Assembly: GCA_963724625.1 (NCBI GenBank) | Contig: CAVRVO010000002.1 | Coordinates: 16,926 to 80,925 of the forward strand | Origin: DATBVX01 sp963724625 | GTDB taxonomy: Bacteria; Pseudomonadota; Gammaproteobacteria; Steroidobacterales; Steroidobacteraceae | Length of the DNA: 64,000 bases | Reading direction: 5' to 3' | Shown: positions 16,949-26,068 of the stretch, in pieces | Layout of the letters: every line of letters starts with the position of its first letter | Numbering within the stretch: position 1 is the stretch's first letter | The notes under the pieces: generated by a model | Database searches by the model: none | The model's input: the letters and a program-made list of their open reading frames with translations, nothing else | Told to the model about the DNA's origin: nothing | Position numbers and translations under genes: made by a program

Positions 16949-16982
16949 GAGCCTGTCGGATTTTCGGCAGGCTCGCTCTTTT
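16949..16982 (+). terminator. Rho-independent terminator
   Basis: A GAGCCTG/CAGGCTC stem (16949-16955 with 16968-16974) encloses a TTTT-containing loop and is followed by GCTCTTTT. It lies between the repeat-protein gene and the convergent FAD oxidoreductase. Confidence 0.65.
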
Positions 16983-18491
16983 CACGACACCGACGGTCGC
17001 ACGTTCGCATTCAGTCGGAACAGATTCGTCGGGTCGTACTTGTCCTTGAGTTTCCTCAGTCTCGGGTAGTTTCCGAGGTAGTTGTCGTCCACCTGCTTCT
17101 GCGACTCCTCGACCGCGTCGTTCGTGTAGAAACCATACGTATAAGGCGCGATCGTCGTCCAGTACCGGCGCAGCGCCTCGAGGTGCGGCGCCGGGTCAGC
17201 GGTGGCCGGCCAGTCGGCGACCAGCAGGGCCGTGGCATGGACGTTGCGGAACGGGAACGCAGTCGCATCGGCAGACACACGCGCGATTGCGCCGCCGAGC
17301 TGCTGGAACGCCGCGACGGTGGCGCGCTCCGGGTGCTCCTCGAGGCCATCGATCATGGCGCTGAGGAGCTGCGGCGAGATCTTCTGCACATAGCCTGTCT
17401 TGGTGTACGAGCCGATCGCGCGCTGCTCGTTCTCGTCGCCGGCGCGCTGGAGCGCGACGTAGTCGATGGTCGTCACGTTATCGAACACGGGCTTTCCGAG
17501 GCTCCGGATCCTGCGCAGGATTTCTTCCGCGCGACTGGCCGGGCCGGAGTAGCACACCGCGAAGCCGACGCCGTTGGCGCCCGTGAATCTGACGTTGGAG
17601 GTGAGGAGGGCGTCGAGGGCCAGATCGTCGGGGGCCTCGCCCTCGTAGTCGGCATAGAACGAGAGGACGCTCTTCGCCTGGCTGCGCGGAAACATGATCG
17701 TGCCGCCGACGACCTGCCGCTGCATCGGATGCAGGGCGAAATCGAAAGCCGTGACGACGCCGAAGTTGCCGCCTCCGCCACGCACACCCCAGAACAGGTC
17801 CGCATTGTCGTGGGCATTCGCGCGCAGGATCGTCCCCGTTGGCGGTGACGATCTCCACCGCGCGAACGTTGTCGAGCGCGAGGCCAAAGCGCCGTGCGAG
17901 GCGCCCGAAACCGCCGCCGAGTGTGAGCCCACCCACGCCGGTGTGCGATACCGTACCGCAGGTCGTCACGAGTCCGTGTGCCATCGCCTCATGGTCGAGG
18001 TCGCCCAGCAGGCTCCCGCCCGCGACGTGCGCGATGCGTGCCTGGGAGTCGATGCTTGCGCCGCGCAGGAGCGAGAGATCGATCTGCATGCCCCGCTCGC
18101 ACGTGGACTTGCCGGAGGGACTATGGCCGCCGCACTTCACGGCGAGGAGCAGGTTCGATGCGCGCGCGAATTGCACCGCGCTGCTCACGTCGGCCGCACC
18201 GCGCGGCTGCACGATCAGCGCCGGATGCTTGTCGATCTGTGCGTTGCGGACGCGGCGAGCCTGTTCATAGGCAGGAACGCCAGGCAACAGCAGATTGCCG
18301 CGCAGGCTGTCGGCGAGCTCCTGCACGCTGGCGCGGGTCAGCGTCACCGGCCGGCCATCGCCGGTGACCGCCTCGATGTCGCGATCGACGGACATCGAGG
18401 GGCTGAGGAGAGCCGGCCAGGCGCGACCGATGGGCGCCGTGGTCAATCCCAGCACGGAAGCCCGAGCAAGGAAGCTGCGACGAGTCAGCAT
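16982..18491 (-). pseudogene. Tat-exported FAD-binding oxidoreductase (berberine-bridge type), one frameshift
   Basis: The start is ATG 18491 with GGGGGAGA upstream and a Tat signal (LTRRSFLARASVLGL). The FAD-binding domain shows VKCGGHSPSG with the histidine that holds FAD covalently in this family, and TTCGTVSHTGVGGLTLGGGF with a nearby cysteine. At about 17834-17837 one extra G in a run shifts the frame. Homology continues in the next frame as GTILRANAHDNADLFWGVRG, the substrate domain and the BBE C-terminus NYPRLRKLKDKYDPTNLFRL. Repaired, it would be about 502 residues. Members oxidise alcohols, sugars or alkaloid-like molecules. It is either a sequence error or recent inactivation. Confidence 0.8.
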
Positions 18492-18818
18492 GACGATCTC
18501 CCCCAGCTGCTTAGTTATCGTTCGAGCCCTCAACCGTAATGCCGACATCTTCAGCGATGCGGCGGACAAGCAATCGGCGATACATCGCGGCCAGCGATGA
18601 AATGGCAACTGTCCAAGATTGCCAAGACTCGGGAGTCGATCGTCGACAAGGCGTGCGAGCGCGATGCCACGCTGGCGAGGTTCGAGGTTCGCCCGACGTA
18701 TCGGGGACCGGAACAGACGTCATTATTCGCAGGTACGTCACCCAAAGTCTGGAGTCAATTCATCGATCTGAGCGCCTCCGCCAAGGCGTTGAAGAGACTT
18801 CGCGGTAGAACTCTTGGT
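18492..18818. other. Intergenic region, no gene recognised
   Basis: Short open frames occur on both strands but none has a Shine-Dalgarno plus family features. A minus-strand frame ending near 18511 closes with YRRLLVRRIAEDVGITVEG, which looks protein-like and could be the end of a lost gene, but I cannot assign it. Confidence 0.4.
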
Positions 18819-19298
18819 TCAGCTCGATGCCAGCGCATGTCGCCAGCAAGTGGAGCCCCGGGCAGTTCGGGTCGTGGTCAGCGTAGCGTCCGGACCGTAT
18901 CGTGGCGGCGCTCTATGACGGCGAACTGAACGCGCGGCACGGTCCAGATGCTCCTTTGCGAGCGTACGGTCGGCGCGTCGGCGCGCGATACAAGCGACGT
19001 CTGGTGAAGTGCGCGCCATGCGCTGCAGATCGTAGCATGGGTCAGCGCGGACGCGCGGAATGAGCTTCCGTGTCGAGTCGAAGAAGGCCATTCGCTCACG
19101 CAGCAATGATATGGAGATCGGCTCCGGCGATCCCTCGCCATGTTCCAATCGCTCGGCTAAGACGCGTAGCGCCAAGACCTGCGCCTTGGACAGCGCCTGG
19201 TCTCGAGTCTCGCCGTAGGCCAGTACACCAGGAAGTTGCGGTACCTCGGCGAGCCACCGGCCGTCGTCCTCGAGTTCTGATTCGATGCTGAGCTGCAT
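18819..19298 (-). CDS. HicB-like antitoxin domain with an atypical C-terminal tail
   Basis: Residues 1-60 are a clear HicB/UPF0150 domain: MQLSIESELEDDGRWLAEVP, LPGVLAYGETRDQALSKAQ, LRVLAERLEHGE. Family members of this subgroup normally end about 12 residues later. Here the frame runs on for some 90 residues rich in arginine with no family resemblance, so the gene may be fused to unrelated sequence or have lost its stop. No HicA toxin is next to it on this strand. Confidence is high for the first 65 residues and low for the rest. Confidence 0.65.
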   Translation of the reverse strand: MQLSIESELEDDGRWLAEVPQLPGVLAYGETRDQALSKAQVLALRVLAERLEHGEGSPEPISISLLRERMAFFDSTRKLIPRVRADPCYDLQRMARTSPDVACIARRRADRTLAKEHLDRAARSVRRHRAPPRYGPDATLTTTRTARGSTCWRHALASS

Positions 19299-19368
19299 GA
19301 CTGCCCCTTAACCTAATGCCCTTGCCACTCAACCATCGCTGAATTCTACTGCCGCGTGCCTGTAACTT

Positions 19369-19554
19369 TCATCGGCGCAGGCCGTAATCCTCGAACAGCG
19401 TCTCGGTATCGGTGATGCGGTCGGCATTCGCATCGCCGATGCCGGTCTCAATATCGCTTCGAAGCTCCAGCGCATAGAGCACGTCCTGCCACGTTGCATC
19501 CTCCGGCAACGCATCGATGAGAGCGCGGGCCTTGTCTTTTATGGGGGTCGACAT
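19369..19554 (-). CDS. Small acidic antitoxin-like protein
   Basis: A 61-residue protein (an upstream in-frame ATG at 19578 would add 8 residues). The sequence DKARALIDALPEDATWQDV followed by LYALELRSDIETGIGDANA resembles the short addiction-module proteins that carry a [PE]ED-[AS]-[TS]-W-x-D-[VI] segment and pair with RelE/ParE toxins. No toxin gene follows on this strand. It sits in a stretch with three HicB-like genes. The identification rests on general resemblance only. Confidence 0.5.
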   Translation of the reverse strand: MSTPIKDKARALIDALPEDATWQDVLYALELRSDIETGIGDANADRITDTETLFEDYGLRR

Positions 19555-19632
19555 CAGTGGGGTTCCTCGCAGGCTCATCTTACGCTCCAGGCGATATCGA
19601 CAGCAGTCGCGCTGAACATATCAAGCGATACC

Positions 19633-19854
19633 ATGCGCTCGTACCGCACTTTGACCCCTCAATACGCAGATTCCGCCTTTAAGGTAGGCTTCTCGGAAAG
19701 GATCCGGGGCAGCCATTTCATCTACGCACGCCAGGGCGTTGCCGAGATCATCAATCTTCAGCCAAGGGGTGGAAAGGCAAAGCCCTATCAGGTGCGACAG
19801 GTGCGCGGCCTAGTAATCAGGTACGCGCTGAAGTTGGAAGATGGTGAAGAGTAG
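19633..19854 (+). CDS. HicA-like toxin with altered N-terminus
   Basis: A 73-residue frame. From residue 22 it matches the HicA mRNA-interferase fold: IRGSHFIYARQGVAEIINLQ with the catalytic-type G-S-H, then PRGGKAKPYQVRQVRGLV. The first 21 residues do not match the usual helix that starts HicA proteins, and a stop interrupts the alternative frame, so the 5' end may have been lost or scrambled. It overlaps the hicB that follows by 14 bases, as expected of a hicAB pair. It may be an inactive toxin. Confidence 0.65.
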   Translation: MRSYRTLTPQYADSAFKVGFSERIRGSHFIYARQGVAEIINLQPRGGKAKPYQVRQVRGLVIRYALKLEDGEE

Positions 19855-20056
19855 GTACGAAATCACGATCTATTGGAGTGACGAGGACCAGGCATACATT
19901 GCCGCGGTCCCCGATCTGCCCGGCTGCATGGCGGACGGCGCGTCCTATCACGAGGCACTTGCGGCGGCTGAACGGGCGATCGAGCTTTGGATCCAGACCG
20001 CCACGGAGATCGGGAGAGAGATTCCGCAGCCTCCCGCTGGATTGAAACGTGGGTAG
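19841..20056 (+). CDS. HicB antitoxin
   Basis: A 71-residue protein with a HicB partial-RNase H fold: KSRYEITIYWSDEDQAYIAA, VPDLPGCMADGASYHEALAA, AERAIELWIQTATEIG. It overlaps the HicA-like frame by 14 bases. It has no C-terminal DNA-binding domain, as in the short HicB class. It would neutralise the adjacent HicA-like protein. Confidence 0.8.
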   Translation: MVKSRYEITIYWSDEDQAYIAAVPDLPGCMADGASYHEALAAAERAIELWIQTATEIGREIPQPPAGLKRG

Positions 20057-20066
20057 GCTCCCTTTC

Positions 20067-20282
20067 ATGCGGTACCTGGTTGTGCTTGAACGAAGCAAAA
20101 CGGGCTTCGGTGCGTATGTGCCCGACTTGCCCGGCTGTGTCGCAGTGGGGGAAACGCGGGGCGAGGCGCTAAAGCTGATCCGAGAGGGCATCGAGCTGCA
20201 CATCGAGCGCCTGCGAGACAGCGGTGAGTCTGTCCCGTCACCGACTTCACAAGCTGAAATCGTCGAGGTCGACGCGGCGTAA
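20067..20282 (+). CDS. Second HicB-type antitoxin, orphan
   Basis: A 71-residue protein from ATG 20067 (an upstream ATG at 20049 lies inside the preceding gene). The sequence RYLVVLERSKTGFGAYVPDL, PGCVAVGETRGEALKLIREG and ELHIERLRDSGESVP is a typical HicB of a different subgroup from its neighbour. It starts 10 bases after the preceding hicB stop and has no HicA of its own. It is followed within 14 bases by the duplicated end of the M20 peptidase. Confidence 0.78.
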   Translation: MRYLVVLERSKTGFGAYVPDLPGCVAVGETRGEALKLIREGIELHIERLRDSGESVPSPTSQAEIVEVDAA

Positions 20283-20295
20283 CCCTCTCCTCGCA

Positions 20296-20829
20296 GTGCG
20301 CTACTTCCCGCCGATCAACTCCAACGCCGCGAGCGTCTCGGCCAACACCGCGGTGCGTAGCGTCGGCTCGCGGTCAGGTGGAAAGAGAGAGGAGTGAGTC
20401 GTCGGGAGCGGGGGCCCGCCTGCCTTCGCAGCCTCGATCTTGGCCGGCGCCACCGCGCCGACCCAGAGGTACACCCCCGGCACGCCGGCGCCGACGAATT
20501 CGCTGAAGTCCTCGGCGCCCATCTCAGGCGCGGGCTGCAGCACATTGTCATCCCCCAATGCGGCACGCAGGACCTTGCCCACCCGCTCGGTGAGCTGCGG
20601 GATCGTTGTAGGTTGCCTTGGTGCTCGCGGCAGCGGCCAGGAGCTTCTTCGGCGCGAGTGCAGCGGCAGATCCAGCATTCGCGATGCGCTCGATCGCGGC
20701 AATCAGGTGTTCGCGCACGTCGGGCTGAGGAGGCGCATCGGTGAGCTGCAGCTCACTTGCATCGAGAACGATGTTGTGCTTGGTCACGCCGTGGATCGAG
20801 CACCACCGTAATCACGGCGGGATCGAGCG
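20296..20829 (-). pseudogene. Duplicated 3' third of the M20 peptidase gene
   Basis: This 534-bp block is a close copy of 23325-23859, which is the 3' part of the M20 peptidase plus 5 bases beyond its stop. The C-terminal coding part is nearly intact (GDDNVLQPAPEMGAEDFSEF is preserved), while the inner part has point changes and small deletions that break the frame (EPLVKVVEST became LLAAAAST and the ALTERV segment is shifted). There is no start region. It cannot make a functional enzyme. The two copies are direct repeats flanking the secreted-protein gene at 21125-23068. Confidence 0.9.
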
Positions 20830-21124
20830 ACGTCCCTGAAAGTCGCGAATGACCCCCGGGGCCTTTGCGGCAGGACGGGGGTGGAGAAAGGGAACCCGAC
20901 GTGCGTCATGGCGTCCGAAATCGCGCTGGATGTGGGGGGTATTTGCTGTCTTCTGTTTGTTTTGTATTTCTGCTAACGTCTTCGGCTTCGCGTCGTAGCG
21001 ACCGGTTGTGGAGATAGGCTGCGCCCTCGCAATCGTGGCGAAATTGACGCGACGCAGCCGGCATTCCGACGCCACAAGCGTCGATACCGGATGTGTTCCG
21101 TCCAAATAACAAGGAGGATTGATG

Positions 21125-23068
21125 ATGAACAGAACCCTGGTCACGCATCAAAGGGCTTTTTATCAAGCGTTGGTCGCCGGCGCTCTGGTAGTGATCTCCG
21201 CAACCGCTTTCGGAGCCACTCGGCAAATTCCGTCGGGAGGTACGACGGCGATCGCGCCTAACGTTCCTGGTGCCGAGGGGCTGCAGTTCCCCGAACTCCT
21301 GCGCGGTCTCGAAGATTCCGAGCACACGGCAGGAAGCTTCAATCGACCGCGGCCCGGCAGGAAGAACGGCAAGCTGCCCCACAAGAACCTCGACACGCCG
21401 GTCGTCGCGACGAGCACGGTTGCGGCATCCAATCCTCAAGTGGTTCTCGGTTTTCGCGCGCTCAACCATCGCGACCAGCGCCTCGCCAATGGAGGAAACC
21501 AGTTTTCGACCGAGCCGCCCGACCAGGGGCTCTGCGTCGGCAATGGCTACGTCGTTGAGGCCGTGAACAGCGTGCTGCGCATATGGGACACGAATGGCAA
21601 TTCGCTAACCGGTGCGCAGGCGCTGAATCCATTTTTCGGATATCCCGCCGCCATCAATCGCACGACCGGGGCCATCGGCGCGGACGTAATCGATCCGATC
21701 TGCCATTACGATCCCGACAACAATCGGTTCGTCGTTGCGGTCACGACACTCCAGGTTGCCGATGACGGCTCCGGCGACTTCACCGGCAAGAACACGATCG
21801 ATGTCGCCGTCAGCAACACCGGCAATCCGACGGGCACGTGGACGATCTACCACGTCCCCGCGCAGAACGACGGAACGGACGGGACGCCGAACCACCACTG
21901 CCTGCTGAACGACGACGGAGATCCCGGCCCCTGCTTCCAGGACTACCCGCACATCGGCGGGGACGCCAACGGCATCTACATCACGACGAACGAATACAGC
22001 CTTTTCGGACCCGGCTACAACGCATCGCAGATCTTTGCGTTCTCGAAGTCGGAGCTCGCGGCACACCTGGCGACAATCAGGGTAACGCTGGTCGAGAATC
22101 TTTTTGTCGACGCCCTTCAGGGGTTCACGGTGTGGCCGGCCACATCGCCCATTGGGCATTACTCGAACGAGCGTAACGGCACCGAGTACTTCCTGAGCAC
22201 GATCGCGGACGTGTGTCCGGAGGTGTATTGCACGGCAAAGCGAATTGGCCTTTGGGCGTTGACGAACACCGCGTCGCTCAACGCGGCAACGCCGGCGCTC
22301 GGGCTCACCAGTCGGACCATCAACAGCCAGACCTACGTCGATCCGCCGAAGGCAACCCAGAAAGTGGGGAGTATCCCTCTCGGAGATTGTCTCAATGACA
22401 ACACTCTATTTGGCGGCGGAATAGGATGCTGGTTCTTGTTCTTCGATCCGCCGGTCACATGGCAGCCCGAAGTCGAGTCGATGCCTGACGCGAGCGATAC
22501 GCGCATGCAGCAGGCGTGGTACGCGAACGGCACGCTGTGGGCCTCGGCCGCGACGGGCGTTGTCGTCGACGGCAAGCTGAAGGCCGGCATCGCTTGGTTC
22601 GCTGTCAGCCCGAAGATCAATGGCGCGGGGAAGGTTGAAGGGAAACTCAAGACACAGGGCTACCTTGCCTTGGCGAACAACAACCTGACCTATCCGGCGA
22701 TTGCTATCGGAGCGAGCGGCAAGGGAGCGATTGCATTCACGGTGACCGGAGATGACTATTACCCGAGCGCGGGTTACGCGCTGATCGACGCGACCGGTGC
22801 CGTGAGTCCCATTCACGCCGCCGCTCCAGGCTTGGGACCCACCGACGGATTCACGAGCTACAAAGCCTTCGTCGGAACTCCGCCGAGAACCCGTTGGGGC
22901 GACTACGGTGCTGCCGTGACGGATGGCACGTCCGTCTGGATCGCGTCGGAATACATCGCGCAGACGTGCACGCTGGGCGAATATTTGACTGGCGCGATCG
23001 GCTCCTGTGGCGGAACCCGTACCTCGCTGGGGAACTGGGCGACGCGGATTACAAAACTTACGCCCTAA
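21125..23068 (+). CDS. Large secreted protein of unknown function
   Basis: About 647 residues. AGGAGG at 21112-21117 is spaced best for the ATG at 21125; TTG 21119 and ATG 21122 are in-frame alternatives. A Sec signal peptide ends near ATAFGATRQ. The mature part has blocks such as STEPPDQGLCVGNGYVVEAV, DPICHYDPDNNRFVVAVTTL, DYPHIGGDANGIYITTNEYS and PRTRWGDYGAAVTDGTSVWI. These recur in a family of extracellular proteins from soil bacteria with a beta-propeller look; paired cysteines suggest disulfides. No catalytic signature is recognised. It has its own strong terminator and so is monocistronic. Confidence 0.75.
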   Translation: MNRTLVTHQRAFYQALVAGALVVISATAFGATRQIPSGGTTAIAPNVPGAEGLQFPELLRGLEDSEHTAGSFNRPRPGRKNGKLPHKNLDTPVVATSTVAASNPQVVLGFRALNHRDQRLANGGNQFSTEPPDQGLCVGNGYVVEAVNSVLRIWDTNGNSLTGAQALNPFFGYPAAINRTTGAIGADVIDPICHYDPDNNRFVVAVTTLQVADDGSGDFTGKNTIDVAVSNTGNPTGTWTIYHVPAQNDGTDGTPNHHCLLNDDGDPGPCFQDYPHIGGDANGIYITTNEYSLFGPGYNASQIFAFSKSELAAHLATIRVTLVENLFVDALQGFTVWPATSPIGHYSNERNGTEYFLSTIADVCPEVYCTAKRIGLWALTNTASLNAATPALGLTSRTINSQTYVDPPKATQKVGSIPLGDCLNDNTLFGGGIGCWFLFFDPPVTWQPEVESMPDASDTRMQQAWYANGTLWASAATGVVVDGKLKAGIAWFAVSPKINGAGKVEGKLKTQGYLALANNNLTYPAIAIGASGKGAIAFTVTGDDYYPSAGYALIDATGAVSPIHAAAPGLGPTDGFTSYKAFVGTPPRTRWGDYGAAVTDGTSVWIASEYIAQTCTLGEYLTGAIGSCGGTRTSLGNWATRITKLTP

Positions 23069-23091
23069 TAGACTGACCTAACATAGTTGAT

Positions 23092-23127
23092 CCCCAGCCG
23101 CTTAACCGGGCGGCTGGGGTTTTTTTT
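23092..23127 (+). terminator. Strong rho-independent terminator
   Basis: A 10-bp GC-rich stem (23092-23101 pairing with 23110-23119) with an 8-base loop is followed directly by eight T residues. It ends the secreted-protein transcript. Confidence 0.9.
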
Positions 23128-23241
23128 GCGTTCGTTGCGGCGTCATCGCCGGTAGCGGCGGTGAGCAAACCATCGAGGTAGATCGCGTCATGTACGCACC
23201 TGGCGAAGCGCGGGACGTGGGATCTGAATTGCATCGGAGGG

Positions 23242-23310
23242 GCGCTCCGCAGTGGTTGCGGAACTCGGCAGCATGACCGTCAGTGCTCGGCGCCTTTCCG
23301 CAACGCGCGC
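23242..23310 (+). pseudogene. Fragment of a second copy of the LGx-TV repeat gene
   Basis: Sixty-nine bases closely match 16725-16792. They stay open and encode RSAVVAELGSMTVSARR then LSATRAQ, that is, one complete repeat unit with conservative changes relative to the intact gene. There is no start codon, signal peptide or promoter nearby. It abuts the M20 duplication block at 23325. Confidence 0.75.
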
Positions 23311-23329
23311 CCAGTCCACGCCTGGTGCG

Positions 23330-24643
23330 CTACTTCCCGCCGATCAACTCCAACGCCGCGAGCGTCTCCGCCAACACCGCGGTGCGTAGCGTCGGCTCGC
23401 GGTCAGGCGCAAAGAGAGAGGAGTGAGTCGTCGGGAGCGGGGGCCCGCCGGCCTTCGCAGCCTCGATCTTGGCAGGCGCCACCGCGCCGACCCAGAGGTA
23501 CACCCCCGGCACGCCCGCACCGACGAATTCGCTGAAGTCCTCGGCGCCCATCTCGGGCGCGGGCTGCAGCACATTGTCATCCCCCAATGCGGCACGCAGG
23601 ACCTTGCCCACCCGCTCGGTGAGCGCGGGATCGTTGTAGGTCGCCTTGGTGCTCTCGACCACCTTTACCAGCGGCTCCTTGGGCGCGAGTGCAGCGGCGG
23701 ATTCCGCCTTGGCGATGCGCTCGATCGCGGCAATCAAGTGTTCGCGCACCTCGGGCTTGTAGGAGCGCACGGTGAGCTGCAGCTTCACCTCGTTGGGAAT
23801 GATGTTGCTCTTGGTGCCGCCGTGGATCGAGCCCACAGTAATCACGGCGGGATCGAGCGGGTTGTTCTCGCGCGCGACGATCGTCTGCAGCGCCACCACG
23901 GTGCGCGCCGCGATCACGATCGGATCGACGGTCGATTGCGGATACGCGCCGTGACCGCCCCGGCCGTAGATGATCATGTCGATGGCGTCCGAGTTCGCCA
24001 TGAGATAACCGGGCACGACGCCCACCGTACCCGCGGGAGTCTTGTCGTGGTCGTGAATGGCGAGTGCGACATCGGGCTTCGGAAACTTCTGGAAGAGCCC
24101 CGCCTCGAGCATCATCTTGGCGCCCACGATGCGCTCCTCGGCGGGCTGGCCGATGAACATGAGCGTGCCCTTCCAGAGATCCTTGGACTTGGCGAGGATC
24201 GTGGCGGTGCCGATCCAGGTGGCCATGTGCACGTCGTGCCCGCAGGCGTGCATCACCGGCACTTCGATGCCCGCATCATCGTGCGTCGTGACTTTGCTCG
24301 CGTACGGCAGGCCCGTCTGCTCGAGCACCGGGAGGGCATCCATGTCGGTGCGGATCATGAGCGTCGGCCCCGGGCCGTTCTTCAGGATCGCGACGATGCC
24401 GAAACCGCCGACGTTGGTCGTCACGTCGTACCCCAACTTGCGCATGCGCTCGGCGAGCTTCGCGGAGGTCTTCTCCTCGTGCAGCGAGAGCTCGGGATTC
24501 TTGTGCAGGTCGATGTAGAGGCTTTCGACCTGCGGGTAGACGGAGTCGACGTCGGCTCGCAGGCGGGTGACGACGGCGTCGGGAGCGGCGAGCGCATCGC
24601 CTGTGATCAAGGCGCAAAGAAGGAGGAGGGCGGGTTTCATCAA
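23330..24643 (-). CDS. M20 family metallopeptidase / amidohydrolase, exported
   Basis: A 437-residue protein with a Sec signal peptide (MMKPALLLLCALITGDALA). M20 landmarks are LHKNPELSLHEEKT, the metal-site motif PVMHACGHDVHMA, FIGQPAEERIVGA with the catalytic glutamates, YGRGGHGAYPQSTVDPI in the dimerisation domain, and EMGAEDFSEFVGAGVPG near the C-terminus. The closest types are the M20D hippurate/IAA-amino-acid hydrolases, here directed to the periplasm. The 3' third is duplicated at 20296-20829. The start is ATG 24643 or 24640. Confidence 0.92.
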   Translation of the reverse strand: MMKPALLLLCALITGDALAAPDAVVTRLRADVDSVYPQVESLYIDLHKNPELSLHEEKTSAKLAERMRKLGYDVTTNVGGFGIVAILKNGPGPTLMIRTDMDALPVLEQTGLPYASKVTTHDDAGIEVPVMHACGHDVHMATWIGTATILAKSKDLWKGTLMFIGQPAEERIVGAKMMLEAGLFQKFPKPDVALAIHDHDKTPAGTVGVVPGYLMANSDAIDMIIYGRGGHGAYPQSTVDPIVIAARTVVALQTIVARENNPLDPAVITVGSIHGGTKSNIIPNEVKLQLTVRSYKPEVREHLIAAIERIAKAESAAALAPKEPLVKVVESTKATYNDPALTERVGKVLRAALGDDNVLQPAPEMGAEDFSEFVGAGVPGVYLWVGAVAPAKIEAAKAGGPPLPTTHSSLFAPDREPTLRTAVLAETLAALELIGGK

Positions 24644-25074
24644 TCAGACTCCCGTTGTTGTTGTCGGTGCCGACAGGGGCTAATGATGACGAAATTCTTC
24701 GCGAAACGCAGCGAGGGCGACGATCAGTACGTGATTGGGCTCAATCGCGTGAAGAACGCCGTAGGGGAGGAACTGAGTCAGGCAGCGCCGCACGCCGAAA
24801 GCGGTTCGCGTCTCACGTAGGACAGCGCGGCCTCTCGGAATTCGACAACGCTTCCCCGTGAAACGCGCGCTCGCCCCGTTACATATGCCGGTTCGTGGTT
24901 CACCAGACAGTATCCGAGTACATTATTCGAGCTAGGCGATGACGACGCCAAGAACTGGGTTTGACTCGGTCGCTCGCACAGGGTTTGCACTGTACTATCA
25001 TGGGCTGAGCAACTAACAACAGGGTGCTATACCGAGCGGGTGTCCCTAGCGGTTATGCAAGAACGTACTCTCGG
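24644..25074. other. Border region before the low-GC island
   Basis: No confident gene. A 45-codon frame from 24683 (KFFAKRSEGDDQYVIGLNRV) is open but lacks family resemblance. No integrase, tRNA or obvious direct repeat marks the border with the island that begins near 25075. The base composition changes visibly here from GC-rich to mixed. Confidence 0.4.
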
Positions 25075-26068
25075 ATGAGGACGCGCGCGCCAGTCAGTCC
25101 CCTTCGTTATCCAGGCGCGAAGCGATGGATGTCCGGATATATCTCGCGGTCTATTGATCGCAACAATCTATTTCCAGCGTTGTTCGTTGAGCCATTTGCT
25201 GGCGGAGCCAGCGTCGCAATCGCACAGCTTGCAACTGGCTTTGCCCAAAAGGTAATCCTCAACGACCGCGATCCTCTAATTGCAGCGTTCTGGCGAACCG
25301 TGTTTTTCGACACAGACTGGCTAGTCAACAAAGTCGAGAATGCGGAAGTAACTCTATCGGAATGGATCCGCCTAAAAGCACAGAAGCCAAAGTCGACTAG
25401 AGGCCTCGCGTACCAAATGCCTCTTCCTGAATCGCACTAGTTTTTCCGGCGTGCTCACGGATAAGGCTGGGCCTATAGGAGGGAAGAAGCAACAGTCCGA
25501 CTTCAAAGTGGACTGCCGCTTTACGAAGGAAACCATCATTCGCCGTATCCAGCGGGTCGCCAAGTATAGAGACCGTGTGGCATTCGTCTGGAATCTGCCA
25601 TGGCGATCAGCCATCGCGCGTGTTCAGAAGATGCAAACAAGCGGGAGTCTTCCTGGGCCTGCCTGTACTATCTGAGACCCGCCGTTCTATAAAAGAAAAC
25701 ACCTATATCGACATTTCTTCAGTCACCGCGACCACGTGAATCTACGCAACTTCCTTCTTGAGTTCGACGATCCGTGGATCCTGAGCTATGACGCGTGCCC
25801 CGACATCTACAAGCTGTACAGAGAAGGCGGCTTTCGTGCAAGTGATGTGAATATTGTTTACACGGCGAGCCAACAATCTAAGCGCAGTGTTGGCCGAGAG
25901 ATAATCGTGTCCAATCTATCGAGAATGGTTTCGAACTTCAGCTCGGGTTGGCAAAACAGCAGGTGCTCCGAAGAACATCCCCGCGGTGAAGGTACCAACG
26001 CGGCACATCAAAGACAGCGAAGCGGCATGATGAGTCTAGTCCTGCTGAGCGAGGGACTTAACCCGTGA
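25075..26068 (+). pseudogene. D12-class adenine-N6 DNA methyltransferase, frameshifted
   Basis: From ATG 25075: PLRYPGAKRWMSGY is the N-terminal target-motif region of Dam/D12 enzymes, and FVEPFAGGASVAIA is AdoMet motif I. The frame breaks near 25425. Motif IV, DPPFYKR, is readable near 25677 in a third frame, followed by RNFLLEFDDPWILSYDACP and YTASQQSKRSVGREIIVSN from 25736. At least three single-base shifts are needed to join the parts (about 320 residues). An intact form would methylate adenine in a short DNA site. It comes first in a run with the HerA and NurA genes, so it is probably the self-marking or partner component. The exact end is either 26030 or 26068 depending on how the last shift is placed. 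Confidence 0.75.

Noticed and set aside
23423..24820. 465-codon open frame on the plus strand
   Set aside because: It is antisense to the M20 peptidase, whose metal-site motifs are intact on the minus strand.
24683..24820. 45-codon frame beside the M20 start
   Set aside because: No ribosome site and no resemblance to a family; too short to support alone.
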